A DNA stretch of 54,639 nt from CAWDPQ01 sp049642465 (GCA_049642465.1 JBAROV010000237.1:1-54639); one strand, 5' to 3'; counted from the first letter of the stretch, positions 1 through 7,269 are shown. The notes: a model not told the origin generated them from the sequence alone. Numbers and translations: made by a program.

Positions 1-276
1 GGCCGCCGCCTTGTCGCTCTTGGTGGTGTGCCCCTTGAACTGGCGGGTCGGCGCAAACTCACCGAGCTTGTGGCCCACCATGTTTTCCGTGATGTACACC
101 GGAATGAACTTCTTTCCGTTGTGCACCGCGATGGTGTGTCCCACCATTTCCGGTACGACCGTCGACCGTCGCGACCAGGTCTTGATGACCTTCTTGTCCC
201 CTCCACGGTTCATGACTTCCACCTTCTCGAGAAGGGGAACATCGACGAAGGGACCCTTTTTGAGTGATCTGGACAT
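1..276 (-). CDS. rpsS: 30S ribosomal protein S19, 3' end cut by window edge
   Basis: The minus-strand frame from the ATG at 276 is open to base 1 (92 codons) and reads MSRSLKKGPFVD, then motifs such as KTWSRRSTVVPEMVGHTIAVHN (split here only for length) and GHKLGEFAPTR, all typical of S19. S19 binds 16S rRNA in the head of the small subunit. The family is about 92-95 residues, so only the last residues and the stop are missing. It follows rplB as in the S10 operon. Only about 8 nt separate its ATG from the dispersed hairpin element at 284-396, so the element or the A-run between them lies where a ribosome binding site would be. Confidence 0.97.
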   Translation of the reverse strand, partial: MSRSLKKGPFVDVPLLEKVEVMNRGGDKKVIKTWSRRSTVVPEMVGHTIAVHNGKKFIPVYITENMVGHKLGEFAPTRQFKGHTTKSDKAAA

Positions 277-283
277 TTTTTTA

Positions 284-396
284 TGCTCGCGGGGCCCCAC
301 CCCCGCTCGCTCGCGCTCGGCGGCTTCGCGCCTCGCGTGGGCCGCAGGCGCTGCTGATTCAACGCCTGCAGGGTTTCACCGTAATCCCAGCACGAC
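284..396 (+). repeat. Dispersed GC-rich hairpin element, copy 1
   Basis: This spacer between rplB and rpsS carries the conserved core TGCTCGCGGGGCCCCACCCC followed by CGCTCGC, then a variable GC-rich middle, then GCCGCAGGCGCTGCTGATTC and a tail ending near ATCCCAGCACGACC. GCGGGG and CCCCGC can pair as a 6-bp stem around CCCCAC. The tail is shared with copy 2. The element runs on the strand opposite to the genes, so in the operon transcript its complement ends just before the rpsS start codon. Confidence 0.85.
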
Positions 397-400
397 CGAT

Positions 401-1225
401 TTACTTCTTTCGGCGCTCGACAATGAAGCGATCCGTCGATTTCTTGTTTCTCGTCTTGTAGCCCTTCGTCGGAGTGCCCCACGGCGACACTGGATGGCGC
501 CCGCCCGACGTCTTTCCTTCGCCGCCCCCCAGTGGATGGTCAACCGGGTTCATGGCCACGCCACGCACGTGCGGACGCTTCCCAAGCCATCGGCTCCGCC
601 CCGCCTTGCCGATCGAGACGTTCTCGTGGTCGACATTGCCGACCTGCCCGATCGTGGCCAGGCACTCGACGTTGATCTTCCGGATTTCTCCTGACGGCAT
701 CTTGACCGACGCGTACTCGCCTTCCTTGGCCACGAGCTGGACGGATGAACCCGCGCTGCGTGCGATCTGGCCACCCTTGCCCGGCTTCAACTCCACGTTG
801 TGCACCATGGTTCCGAGCGGAATGTTCTTGAGCGGCAGCGAGTTTCCCGGAAGGATGTCCACGCTGTCGCCGGCGATAATCGTGTCGCCAACCTTCAAGC
901 CAAGCGGCTGGAGGATGTAGCGCTTTTCGCCATCGGCGTACGTCAGCAGCGCAATGCGCGCCGAGCGATTCGGGTCGTACTCGACGGTGGAGACCTTGGC
1001 GGGAATGTCCTTCTTGTCCCGCTTGAAGTCGATGACACGGTAATTGCGCTTGTGACCCCCGCCCCGCCACCACGACGTCAGCTCCCCATGGTTGTTGCGG
1101 CCGCCCGACTTCCGCATCGGCTCGGTGAGCGGCTTGTGCGACTCCGTCTGGGTGATCTCGTCGAACACCTGAACAGTCTGAAACCGGCGTCCCGGCGATG
1201 TCGGCCTGTAATTGCGGATAGGCAT
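401..1225 (-). CDS. rplB: 50S ribosomal protein L2
   Basis: The 274-residue product begins MPIRNYRPTSPGRR and has the hallmarks of L2: NNHGELTSWWRGGGHKR in the N-terminal half, and GVAMNPVDHPLGGGEGKTSGG near residues 217-237, which includes the universally conserved peptidyl-transferase-proximal histidine. The length matches the usual 273-277 residues. It is the sixth of the S10-operon genes here, between rplW and rpsS. The purine complement of the last unit of the heptamer array at 1234-1274 (AAGGG) lies 8 nt before the ATG and probably serves as its Shine-Dalgarno sequence. Confidence 0.99.
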   Translation of the reverse strand: MPIRNYRPTSPGRRFQTVQVFDEITQTESHKPLTEPMRKSGGRNNHGELTSWWRGGGHKRNYRVIDFKRDKKDIPAKVSTVEYDPNRSARIALLTYADGEKRYILQPLGLKVGDTIIAGDSVDILPGNSLPLKNIPLGTMVHNVELKPGKGGQIARSAGSSVQLVAKEGEYASVKMPSGEIRKINVECLATIGQVGNVDHENVSIGKAGRSRWLGKRPHVRGVAMNPVDHPLGGGEGKTSGGRHPVSPWGTPTKGYKTRNKKSTDRFIVERRKK

Positions 1226-1233
1226 GTCGAAAA

Positions 1234-1274
1234 CCCTTGCCCTTCTCCCTTGTCCCTTGTCCCTTTTCCCTTGC
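1234..1274 (+). repeat. CCCTTNT heptamer tandem array between rplW and rplB
   Basis: About six units (CCCTTGC, CCTTCT, CCCTTGT, CCCTTGT, CCCTTTT, CCCTTGC) fill the short rplW-rplB spacer and touch the rplW stop codon. On the transcribed strand this is a purine tract of repeated AAGGG, and its last unit is well placed as the rplB ribosome binding site. The same unit recurs at 51964-51998. Confidence 0.85.
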
Positions 1275-1564
1275 TACGCGCCTTCCAGGAACTCGGGCAC
1301 TTTTTCGCCTTCCCGGAGCTTGACGTACGCCTTCTTCCAATCGGACCGCTGGCCGATGAATCGTCCCTGACGCTTCATCTTGCCGTGGGATATCGACGTC
1401 CGCACGCCTTCGACCTTCGCGTTGAGCAGCTTCTCGACCGCGTGCTTGATGTCGACCTTCGTGGCGTTGGCCGCAACCTCGAAGACAACCGTCCGATTCC
1501 CCTCGCGCAGCAGCGTCGTCTTCTCGGTGATGAGCGGTCGCTTGATCACGTCCGTGAGTTTCAT
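1274..1564 (-). CDS. rplW: 50S ribosomal protein L23
   Basis: The 96-residue product starts MKLTDVIKRPLITEKTT, the L23 signature (ITEK), and ends with GQRSDWKKAYVKLREGEKVPEF, which matches the family C-terminus. L23 sits at the peptide exit tunnel and docks trigger factor and SRP. The length is normal. Only 2 nt separate its ATG from the stop of rplD, so translational coupling is likely. Its own stop is followed by the heptamer array at 1234-1274. Confidence 0.98.
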   Translation of the reverse strand: MKLTDVIKRPLITEKTTLLREGNRTVVFEVAANATKVDIKHAVEKLLNAKVEGVRTSISHGKMKRQGRFIGQRSDWKKAYVKLREGEKVPEFLEGA

Positions 1565-1566
1565 GG

Positions 1567-2208
1567 TCAGCTTCCTGCTTCCAGCTTCCTGCCCAGTGAT
1601 TCCTGCAGTTTCTCGATGGCCTCGCGCGTGGCGATCACACGTGAGGTGTCCATCACGTCGCGCGCGGTGACGCGTCCGCTTGCCACCAGACGAACCCCGG
1701 CGATGTTGCGTGCCGACAGTACGAAGTCATCCTGCGGTTTGACGTCAATCACGAGCGTCTTTCCGGTGGCGCCCAGCGTCCTCAGCATCGTGGCGGTCGA
1801 CTTGGTCTTGCCATCTTCGCTTTCGAGCTTGTCCACCACGACCAGGGCGCCGTCCTGAAGCTTCTGCGCGAGCGCCGCGCGCAACGCTCCGCGCCGCACC
1901 TTTTTCGGCACTTCGTACGCGTAGCTCCGTGGCTGCGGTCCGAAGACGGTGCCGCCCTTGCGCCACAGCGGATTGCGGATCTCGCCAACCCGCGCGCGCC
2001 CCGTGCCCTTCTGCCGCCACGGCTTCTTGCCGCTGCCGCTGACCAGGGCGCGATTCTTCGTGGCGTGCGTGCCGCGCCGCTCGGAGGCGTTCTCCTGGAC
2101 CACGGCCTCCCAGATGAGGCCGGCCGTGACGCGTCCGCCGAAGATGTCGTCGTTGAGGTCGAGCGAGCCGACCTTCTTGTTATCTGAATTGACGATTTCG
2201 ATCTTCAT
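1567..2208 (-). CDS. rplD: 50S ribosomal protein L4
   Basis: The 213-residue product contains the conserved L4 loop: ENASERRGTHATKNRALVSG, then KKPWRQKGTGRARVGEIRNP and RKGGTVFGPQPRSYAY. L4 binds 23S rRNA, lines the exit tunnel and in enterobacteria represses its own operon. The C-terminus is slightly long, and its last codons (KLEAGS) are encoded by three tandem GGAAGCN heptamers at 1570-1590. The ATG is only about 7 nt downstream of hairpin element copy 2 in the direction of transcription. Confidence 0.98.
   Translation of the reverse strand: MKIEIVNSDNKKVGSLDLNDDIFGGRVTAGLIWEAVVQENASERRGTHATKNRALVSGSGKKPWRQKGTGRARVGEIRNPLWRKGGTVFGPQPRSYAYEVPKKVRRGALRAALAQKLQDGALVVVDKLESEDGKTKSTATMLRTLGATGKTLVIDVKPQDDFVLSARNIAGVRLVASGRVTARDVMDTSRVIATREAIEKLQESLGRKLEAGS
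1570..1590 (-). repeat. GGAAGCT heptamer array encoding the rplD C-terminus
   Basis: Three exact-length heptamers (GGAAGCT, GGAAGCA, GGAAGCT on the minus strand) encode the last residues of L4 immediately before its TGA. The same unit is found at 2338-2358 and, less regularly, at 47632-47715. Confidence 0.7.
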
Positions 2209-2214
2209 TTATTA

Positions 2215-2331
2215 ATGCTCGCGGGGCCCCACCCCCGCTCGCGGCTGCCTCGCGCCTCCGCGCTCGGCAGCGGCCGCAGGCGCTGCTGATTCAACCCCTG
2301 CTGCCGGTATTCACTTCATCCCAGCACGGCC
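2215..2331 (+). repeat. Dispersed GC-rich hairpin element, copy 2
   Basis: In the rplC-rplD spacer the core TGCTCGCGGGGCCCCACCCC and CGCTCGC recurs, with a diverged GC-rich middle and the same tail as copy 1 (GCCGCAGGCGCTGCTGATTC, then ATCCCAGCACG). Its complement in the transcript ends about 7 nt before the rplD start codon. Confidence 0.85.
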
Positions 2332-2337
2332 ACTCAG

Positions 2338-2358
2338 CTGGAAGCTGGTGGCTGGAAG
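2338..2358 (+). repeat. CTGGAAG heptamer triplet downstream of rplC
   Basis: Three tandem heptamers (CTGGAAG, CTGGTGG, CTGGAAG) lie just beyond the rplC stop. They are a rotation of the GGAAGCT unit that encodes the end of rplD. Confidence 0.65.
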
Positions 2359-2365
2359 CCGAGCG

Positions 2366-3067
2366 CTATTTCTTCGGCTTCTTCGCGACCGTCGTCTTCG
2401 ACGCCTTCTCAACTTGCGGCTTCGACTCCGGCTTCGCGGCCACGGCCTTTCGCACCACCACATACCCGCCGGGCGCGCCAGGAACCGCTCCGTGCACCAC
2501 GAGCAGGTTGTTCTCCGGATCGATCGACACGACGCGCAGATTGCGAATCGTGACGCGATCGCCGCCCATGCGGCCGGCCGCGCGCATCCCCTTCACGACG
2601 CGTGACGGGAATGAGGACGCGCCGATCGACCCGGGCGCACGGTGAAACATCGAACCGTGCGTCGCCGCGCCGCCGCGGAAGTTGTGGCGCCGCACCACCC
2701 CTTGAAAGCCTTTGCCTCGACTGATGCCGATCACGTCCACGCGATCACCGTTGTTGAAGACGGTGTTCACCAGAATCTGATCGCCGGCCTTCGGCGCCTC
2801 GGCGCCCTTCACGAGCTTCAGCTCACGGCGGACGCGTGTTGGGGGAACGTTGGCTTTCTTGTAATGCCCCGCGAGCGGTTTCCGCACGCGCGCCGGCCGT
2901 TCTTCAACCAGCCCGACCTGCACGGCCTGATACCCGTCGGTCTCGACCGACTTCGCCTGCACGACGACGCAGGGACCGGCTTGGATGACGGTGCCTGGCG
3001 TGACCGTGCCGTCCGGCGAGAACAGCTGGGTCATTCCGATCTTTTTGCCGATGATTCCGTTCAGCAT
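2366..3067 (-). CDS. rplC: 50S ribosomal protein L3 with Lys/Ala-rich C-terminal tail
   Basis: The 233-residue product starts MLNGIIGKKIGMTQLFSPDG and contains the L3 core SRGKGFQGVVRRHNFRGG, THGSMFHRAPGSIG and GGDRVTIRNLRVVSIDPENN. L3 is an early 23S rRNA binder near the peptidyl transferase centre; the conserved glutamine of GFQGV is the site methylated by PrmB in E. coli. Bacterial L3 is usually 205-215 residues; here about 25 extra residues rich in Lys, Ala and Pro follow the normal end. Element copy 3 lies about 19 nt before the ATG. Confidence 0.98.
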   Translation of the reverse strand: MLNGIIGKKIGMTQLFSPDGTVTPGTVIQAGPCVVVQAKSVETDGYQAVQVGLVEERPARVRKPLAGHYKKANVPPTRVRRELKLVKGAEAPKAGDQILVNTVFNNGDRVDVIGISRGKGFQGVVRRHNFRGGAATHGSMFHRAPGSIGASSFPSRVVKGMRAAGRMGGDRVTIRNLRVVSIDPENNLLVVHGAVPGAPGGYVVVRKAVAAKPESKPQVEKASKTTVAKKPKK

Positions 3068-3086
3068 TTCCGTTCGCTTCTCTCAA

Positions 3087-3109
3087 TGCTCGCGGGGCCG
3101 CAGGCCGCT
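3087..3109 (+). repeat. Dispersed hairpin element, copy 3 (deletion derivative)
   Basis: The rpsJ-rplC spacer holds only the left end TGCTCGCGGGGCC joined directly to GCAGGCCGCT. It looks like an element whose middle has been deleted, leaving the outer parts. It occupies the whole space between the rpsJ stop and the rplC leader. Confidence 0.65.
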
Positions 3110-3445
3110 CTACTTGTGTTCCTTCCCGAACGCCTTGATCTCCACGTCCACACCGGCCGGCAGATCGAGCTTCATCAGCGCATCGACCGTCTGCGGTGTG
3201 GGCTCGAAGATGTCAATCAGCCGCTTGTGCGTGCGCAGTTCGAACTGCTCGCGCGACTTCTTGTCCACGTGCGGCGAACGGAGCACCGTCCACTTGTTTT
3301 TCTCAGTCGGAAGCGGAATCGGGCCGGCCAGCCGAGCGCCCGTGCGCCGCGCCGTATCCACGATCTCCGTCGTTGACTGATCGAGCACCCGGTTGTCGTA
3401 TGCCTTCAAGCGGATACGGATCTTGTCGCTGAATGCTGTCGCCAT
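3110..3445 (-). CDS. rpsJ: 30S ribosomal protein S10
   Basis: The product from the ATG at 3445 is 111 residues: MATAFSDKIRIRLKAYDNRV, then DTARRTGARLAGPIPLPTEK and HVDKKSREQFELRTHKRLID, diagnostic of S10 (NusE). S10 is both a ribosomal protein and a transcription antitermination partner of NusB. A longer frame opens upstream at 3538, but those codons lie in hairpin element copy 4 and have no S10 homology, so the internal ATG is preferred. It directly follows fusA with no tuf gene between them. Confidence 0.97.
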   Translation of the reverse strand: MATAFSDKIRIRLKAYDNRVLDQSTTEIVDTARRTGARLAGPIPLPTEKNKWTVLRSPHVDKKSREQFELRTHKRLIDIFEPTPQTVDALMKLDLPAGVDVEIKAFGKEHK

Positions 3446-3480
3446 CGCTATGTCCTGCGTTTCTGTCTGCTTTATCCAAA

Positions 3481-3570
3481 TGCTCGCGGGGCCCCACCCC
3501 CGCTCGCTCTCGCCCGGGCCGCAGGCGCTGCTGTACACCGCTACGGCTCAATCGCCTTCATCCCGAGCCC
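3481..3570 (+). repeat. Dispersed GC-rich hairpin element, copy 4
   Basis: The fusA-rpsJ spacer, where tuf would normally stand, carries the core TGCTCGCGGGGCCCCACCCC plus CGCTCGCTCTCGC, then GGGCCGCAGGCGCTGCTG and a degenerate tail (TTCATCCCGAG). The transcribed complement ends about 35 nt before the rpsJ start. Confidence 0.85.
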
Positions 3571-3576
3571 CGAGTC

Positions 3577-5697
3577 CTAGGTCTTCCCCTGCACTCTTGC
3601 CACGACTTCCTCGCTCACATTACTCGGCGCCGGCTCGTAGCGGTCGAAATGCATCGAATAGGTCGCGCGTCCCTGCGTGCGCGAACGAAGGTCGGTCGCG
3701 TAGCCGAACATCTCGGCGAGCGGCACTCGGGCGTTGATGATCTGCGTGCCTCCGCGATCCTCCTGCGACTGGATGTGGCCGCGACGGCTCGACAGATTAC
3801 CCATGACGTCGCCGAGGTGCTCCTTCGGGACGACAACCTCCACGCGGACGATCGGCTCGAGCAGCACGGGCTTCGCCTTCTTGGCGGCGTCCTGGAACGC
3901 CATCGAGCCGGCAATCTTGAACGCCATCTCCGACGAGTCAACCTCGTGAAACGAACCGTCGTAGAGCTCGATCCGCACGTCGTCGACTGGATACCCGGCG
4001 AGCACGCCACGCGTGAGGGCTTCCTTGATCCCCTCGTCGACCGGCTTGATGTACTCCTTCGGAATCGCACCACCCGTGATCTCGTTCTCGAAGACGTAAC
4101 CGGATCCCGGCTCGCCCGGGTAGAGGTGAATCTTGACGTGGCCGTACTGACCGCGGCCGCCCGTCTGCTTCGCGTACTTCATCTCGCCGTCGGCTGGACG
4201 CGTGAGCGTTTCCTTGTAGGCCACCTGCGGCCGGCCAACGCTCGCATCGACGTTGAACTCGCGCTTCAGGCGGTCAACGATGATTTCGAGGTGCAACTCA
4301 CCCATGCCGGCAATGACCACCTCACCGGTCTGCTGATCGGTCTTGACACGGAAGGTCGGATCCTCGGCCATCAGTTTCTGCAGGCCGGTCCCGAGCTTTT
4401 CCTGGTCAGCCTTCGTCTTCGGCTCGATGGCGAGGGAAATGACCGGTTCCGGGAAATCCATCGCCTCGAGAACGACCGGTTTCTTCTCGTCGCAGATCGT
4501 GTCACCGGTTGAAACGGTCCTCAGACCCACGGCCGCGGCGATGTCTCCGGCGTAGACTTCCTTGATCTCTTCGCGCTTGTTCGCGTGCATCTTCAGCAAG
4601 CGACCGAGACGCTCACTCTTCTGCTTGGTCGCGTTGTAGGCCGTTGAGCCGGCGGTCATGACGCCGGAATACACACGGATGAACGTCAACTGACCCACAA
4701 ACGGGTCGGTCATGATCTTGAACGCCAACGCCGCAAACGGCGCATCGTCTGCCGCAGGGCGCTCGACGAGCGCCTCGGGTCCTTTGTTGGGATCGAACCC
4801 AACGATCGGCGGAACCTCCACCGGTGACGGCAGGTAGTCCACCACCGCATCGAGGAGCGGCTGCACGCCCTTGTTCTTGAAGGCAGACCCGCAGATCACG
4901 GGGACGAACGCCGGCTCGGCCTTCTCGCCCTTGGTGTGGACCGACGAGATGACGCGCTTTCGCAGCGCGCCCCGGATCTCATCCTCGCTGATTTCCTCGC
5001 CGTGCAGATATTTTTCGAGGAGCTTGTCGTCGGCTTCGCTGACTTTCTCGATCAGCTGCTCGCGATAATGCTTCGCCTCGTCCAGCATCGAGTCCGGAAT
5101 CTCACCGACGATGTAATCGGCGCCCATCGTCTCGTCTTTGTAGGTAATGGACTTCATCCTGACGAGATCGACCACGCCGACGAACTTGTCTTCACTGCCA
5201 ATCGGCAGCTGAACCGCCACCGGGTTACCGCCTAGCTTGCTGATGATCTGATCGAACGTCCGCTTGAAGTCCGCGCCGATGCGGTCCATCTTGTTGACGA
5301 AGCAGATGCGCGGCACGCGGTACTTGTCGGCCTGACGCCACACGGTTTCCGACTGCGGTTCGACACCGGCGACCGAGTCGAATACGGCCACAGCTCCATC
5401 GAGCACGCGCAGCGATCGTTCGACTTCCGCGGTGAAGTCGACGTGGCCGGGCGTGTCGATGATGTTGATTCGGTGATCGCGCCAGAAGCAGGTCGTCGCA
5501 GCGGAGGTGATGGTAATCCCACGCTCCTGCTCCTGCTCCATCCAGTCCATCACGGCCGTCCCTTCATGGACCTCACCAATCTTGTAGGTGATGCCCGTGT
5601 AGAACAGGATCCGTTCCGTCGTGGTGGTCTTGCCGGCATCGATGTGGGCCATGATGCCGATGTTGCGCGTCCGATTTAATGGTGTCTGCCTGGGCAT
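3577..5697 (-). CDS. fusA: Translation elongation factor G
   Basis: The 706-residue GTPase has the G1 motif AHIDAGKT at residues 17-24, G3 DTPGH at 81-85 and G4 NKMD at 135-138, followed by domains II-V, with the conserved GMGELHLEIIVDRLKREF and GGRGQYGHVKI segments. EF-G moves tRNA and mRNA through the ribosome and takes part in ribosome recycling. The length is normal (about 690-710). It sits between rpsG and rpsJ in str-operon order. The spacer on each side contains a dispersed hairpin element, and the ATG lies about 37 nt downstream of copy 5. Confidence 0.99.
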   Translation of the reverse strand: MPRQTPLNRTRNIGIMAHIDAGKTTTTERILFYTGITYKIGEVHEGTAVMDWMEQEQERGITITSAATTCFWRDHRINIIDTPGHVDFTAEVERSLRVLDGAVAVFDSVAGVEPQSETVWRQADKYRVPRICFVNKMDRIGADFKRTFDQIISKLGGNPVAVQLPIGSEDKFVGVVDLVRMKSITYKDETMGADYIVGEIPDSMLDEAKHYREQLIEKVSEADDKLLEKYLHGEEISEDEIRGALRKRVISSVHTKGEKAEPAFVPVICGSAFKNKGVQPLLDAVVDYLPSPVEVPPIVGFDPNKGPEALVERPAADDAPFAALAFKIMTDPFVGQLTFIRVYSGVMTAGSTAYNATKQKSERLGRLLKMHANKREEIKEVYAGDIAAAVGLRTVSTGDTICDEKKPVVLEAMDFPEPVISLAIEPKTKADQEKLGTGLQKLMAEDPTFRVKTDQQTGEVVIAGMGELHLEIIVDRLKREFNVDASVGRPQVAYKETLTRPADGEMKYAKQTGGRGQYGHVKIHLYPGEPGSGYVFENEITGGAIPKEYIKPVDEGIKEALTRGVLAGYPVDDVRIELYDGSFHEVDSSEMAFKIAGSMAFQDAAKKAKPVLLEPIVRVEVVVPKEHLGDVMGNLSSRRGHIQSQEDRGGTQIINARVPLAEMFGYATDLRSRTQGRATYSMHFDRYEPAPSNVSEEVVARVQGKT

Positions 5698-5733
5698 TTC
5701 TATTGCTCGAGCCTCGCGTCTGCTTTTATCACG

Positions 5734-5808
5734 GCTCGCGGGGCCCCACCCCCGCTCGCTGCGCCCTCGGCGGCGGCCTCCGGCCGCTCCCCTCCGGCGC
5801 CTCGGGCG
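5734..5808 (+). repeat. Dispersed GC-rich hairpin element, copy 5
   Basis: The core GGCTCGCGGGGCCCCACCCC plus CGCTCGCT is followed by CTCGGCGGCGGCCTCCGGCC and CCTCCGGCGCCTCGGGCGCT. The middle and right parts resemble copies 6 and 7 (25 kb and 51 kb) more than copies 1 and 2. It ends exactly at the rpsG stop codon. Confidence 0.85.
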
Positions 5809-6282
5809 CTACCAGCGATAATGCGCGAACGCCTTGTTGGCTTCAGCCATGCGGTGAACGTCTTCCCTCTTTTTCACGGCGCCGCCTCGAAGGTTCGCCG
5901 CATCCATCAATTCGTTCGCCAGCTTTTCTTTCATCGTCTTGCCGTCGCCGCGCTCGCGCGCGTAGCCGACCAGCCAACGGATGCTGAGCGACAACCGGCG
6001 GTTCGGGTTGACCTCCACCGGCACCTGATAGTTCGAGCCGCCGACGCGACGTGACTTCACTTCGAGCGCAGGCTTGACGTTCTCGATGGCCTTCTTGAAA
6101 ACCTTGAGCGGATCGTCTCCAGTCTTTTCCTGGATGGACGCCAGGCTTCCATACATGATCTGCTCGGCCGTGCTGCGCTTGCCGTCGCGCATCAGCGTGC
6201 TGATGAACTTCGTGACGAGCGAGCTGCTGTACAGCGGATCGAGTGGCACTTCGCGCTTGGGTATTTCTCTACGTCTGGGCAT
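5809..6282 (-). CDS. rpsG: 30S ribosomal protein S7
   Basis: The 157-residue product begins MPRRREIPKREVPLDPLYSS and contains KFISTLMRDGKRSTAEQIMY and RRVGGSNYQVPVEVNPNRR, the S7 signatures. S7 nucleates the 30S head and contacts the E-site tRNA; in E. coli it is also the translational repressor of the str operon, acting in the rpsL-rpsG spacer. In this genome that spacer is taken up by a TAGTCGC-type heptamer array. The length matches the usual 155-157 residues. Confidence 0.99.
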   Translation of the reverse strand: MPRRREIPKREVPLDPLYSSSLVTKFISTLMRDGKRSTAEQIMYGSLASIQEKTGDDPLKVFKKAIENVKPALEVKSRRVGGSNYQVPVEVNPNRRLSLSIRWLVGYARERGDGKTMKEKLANELMDAANLRGGAVKKREDVHRMAEANKAFAHYRW

Positions 6283-6293
6283 CTGCGTTCTCT

Positions 6294-6329
6294 CGACTAC
6301 CGACTACCGACTAGCGACCAGCGACTGAC
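6294..6329 (-). repeat. TAGTCGC heptamer array in the rpsL-rpsG spacer
   Basis: On the minus (transcribed) strand the spacer reads GTCAGTCGCTGGTCGCTAG followed by two TCGGTAG units: five tandem heptamers beginning with the GTCAGTCGC start common to all arrays of this family in the window (19456, 34410, 38207, 39625). It ends about 12 nt before the rpsG ATG. Confidence 0.85.
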
Positions 6330-6335
6330 GAATTT

Positions 6336-6710
6336 TCACGATTTGGGCCTCTTCGCTCCATACTTCGATCGCCCCTGCTTGCGTCCCTGCACACCCACCG
6401 CATCGAGTGTCCCGCGGACGACGTGGTAGCGCACGCCCGGCAGGTCCTTGACTCGCCCACCGCGAATGAGCACGAGCGAGTGCTCCTGCAGGTTGTGGCC
6501 AACGCCCGGGATATAGGTCGTCACTTCGATGCCGTTCGTCAGTCGCACTCGGGCGACCTTGCGCAGCGCCGAATTCGGCTTCTTTGGTGTCTGCGTGAAG
6601 ACGCGGACGCAGACGCCGCGCTTTTGCGGACTGTTCTGCAGGGCTGGACTCTTGGTCTTGGTAAGGACCTTCTCACGCCCCTGACGCACAAGCTGACTGA
6701 TGGTCGGCAC
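6336..6710 (-). CDS. rpsL: 30S ribosomal protein S12
   Basis: The 124-residue product begins MPTISQLVRQGRE and contains CVRVFTQTPKKPNSALRKVA and GRVKDLPGVRYHVVRGTLD. Residues equivalent to the streptomycin-contact lysines (in TPKKPNS and GRVKDLP) are wild type, so no ribosomal streptomycin-resistance substitution is visible. S12 monitors codon-anticodon pairing in the decoding centre. It is the first gene of the operon, preceded by a structured 349-bp spacer shared with a divergent gene; rpoB and rpoC are not upstream. Confidence 0.99.
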   Translation of the reverse strand: MPTISQLVRQGREKVLTKTKSPALQNSPQKRGVCVRVFTQTPKKPNSALRKVARVRLTNGIEVTTYIPGVGHNLQEHSLVLIRGGRVKDLPGVRYHVVRGTLDAVGVQGRKQGRSKYGAKRPKS

Positions 6711-7059
6711 TACTCAAAACTCCGCTTACTGCACGCCTCGCGCGCAGACAATCGCCGATCGTACGGGTGTCCCGCGATCGATCGACTCAGTTGCTCCGGG
6801 CCTAGGGAACCGCAAAGCGGTCCGGCACCCGGAACTGGCTTACCCTATATGGTTTATGGTGCGCGCCTTGAAAGGCGTCGTCGTTTGCGGGGAGTCCCGC
6901 AGGAGTCGGGCCCTAGATAGGGTGTCCCAGGACCCACCAGAACCTTGCAAATATAACAGAGGGTTGGGAACGGTGCAAGGGTGAGGTTCGAAACGGTTCA
7001 GGTGCGGTGAAAACGGTTCAGGCACCGGTTCTTGAAGGGCTAATCAGCGGAGGTGTCTG
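6711..7059 (-). promoter_or_regulatory. Structured divergent spacer and probable str-operon leader
   Basis: No gene is seen in this spacer between rpsL (minus) and csbD (plus). It contains a two-tier stem-loop: outer TCCGGG 6795-6800 pairs with CCCGGA 6828-6833 around an inner CCGC/GCGG hairpin. Two further hairpins are CGCCT-TGAA-AGGCG at 6864-6877 and GCGGG-GAGT-CCCGC at 6887-6900. Since ribosomal operons are strongly transcribed and often controlled by leaders, a regulatory role is plausible. No confident -10/-35 pair was found. GGTTCAGG/GGTTCAGGC words near 6999-7022 recall the array at 34975. Confidence 0.45.
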
Positions 7060-7263
7060 ATGAACCGCGACGAATTGGATGGCCGCGTCGACAAAGCCAA
7101 GGGAAAGATGAAGCAGGCGGTTGGAGATTTGACCGATAACGAGCGGCTCCACGACGAAGGTGTGGCTGATGAGGCGGCCGGCAGCGTACAGGAAGGATTC
7201 GGCCGCGCACGTCGCAAAGTCGGCGAGACGATTGAGGACATCGGCGAGGATATCAAGCGCTAG
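7060..7263 (+). CDS. CsbD-like stress response protein
   Basis: The 67-residue hydrophilic product, MNRDELDGRVDKAKGKMKQA followed by VGDLTDNERLHDEGVADEAAG, matches the CsbD family (general stress proteins of unknown biochemical role, in Bacillus under SigB control). It is a small, highly charged, helical protein of normal family length. A ribosome binding sequence (GGAGG) lies at 7050-7054, five bases before the ATG. It is divergent from the ribosomal operon and is followed at once by a perfect 12-bp hairpin, suggesting a single-gene transcript. Confidence 0.93.
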   Translation: MNRDELDGRVDKAKGKMKQAVGDLTDNERLHDEGVADEAAGSVQEGFGRARRKVGETIEDIGEDIKR

Positions 7264-7269
7264 CACTGC

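Noticed and set aside
800..1858. Large plus-strand open frame (352 codons) antisense to rplB, rplW and rplD
   Set aside because: It is the shadow of three certain ribosomal genes in high-GC DNA and encodes no recognisable domain.
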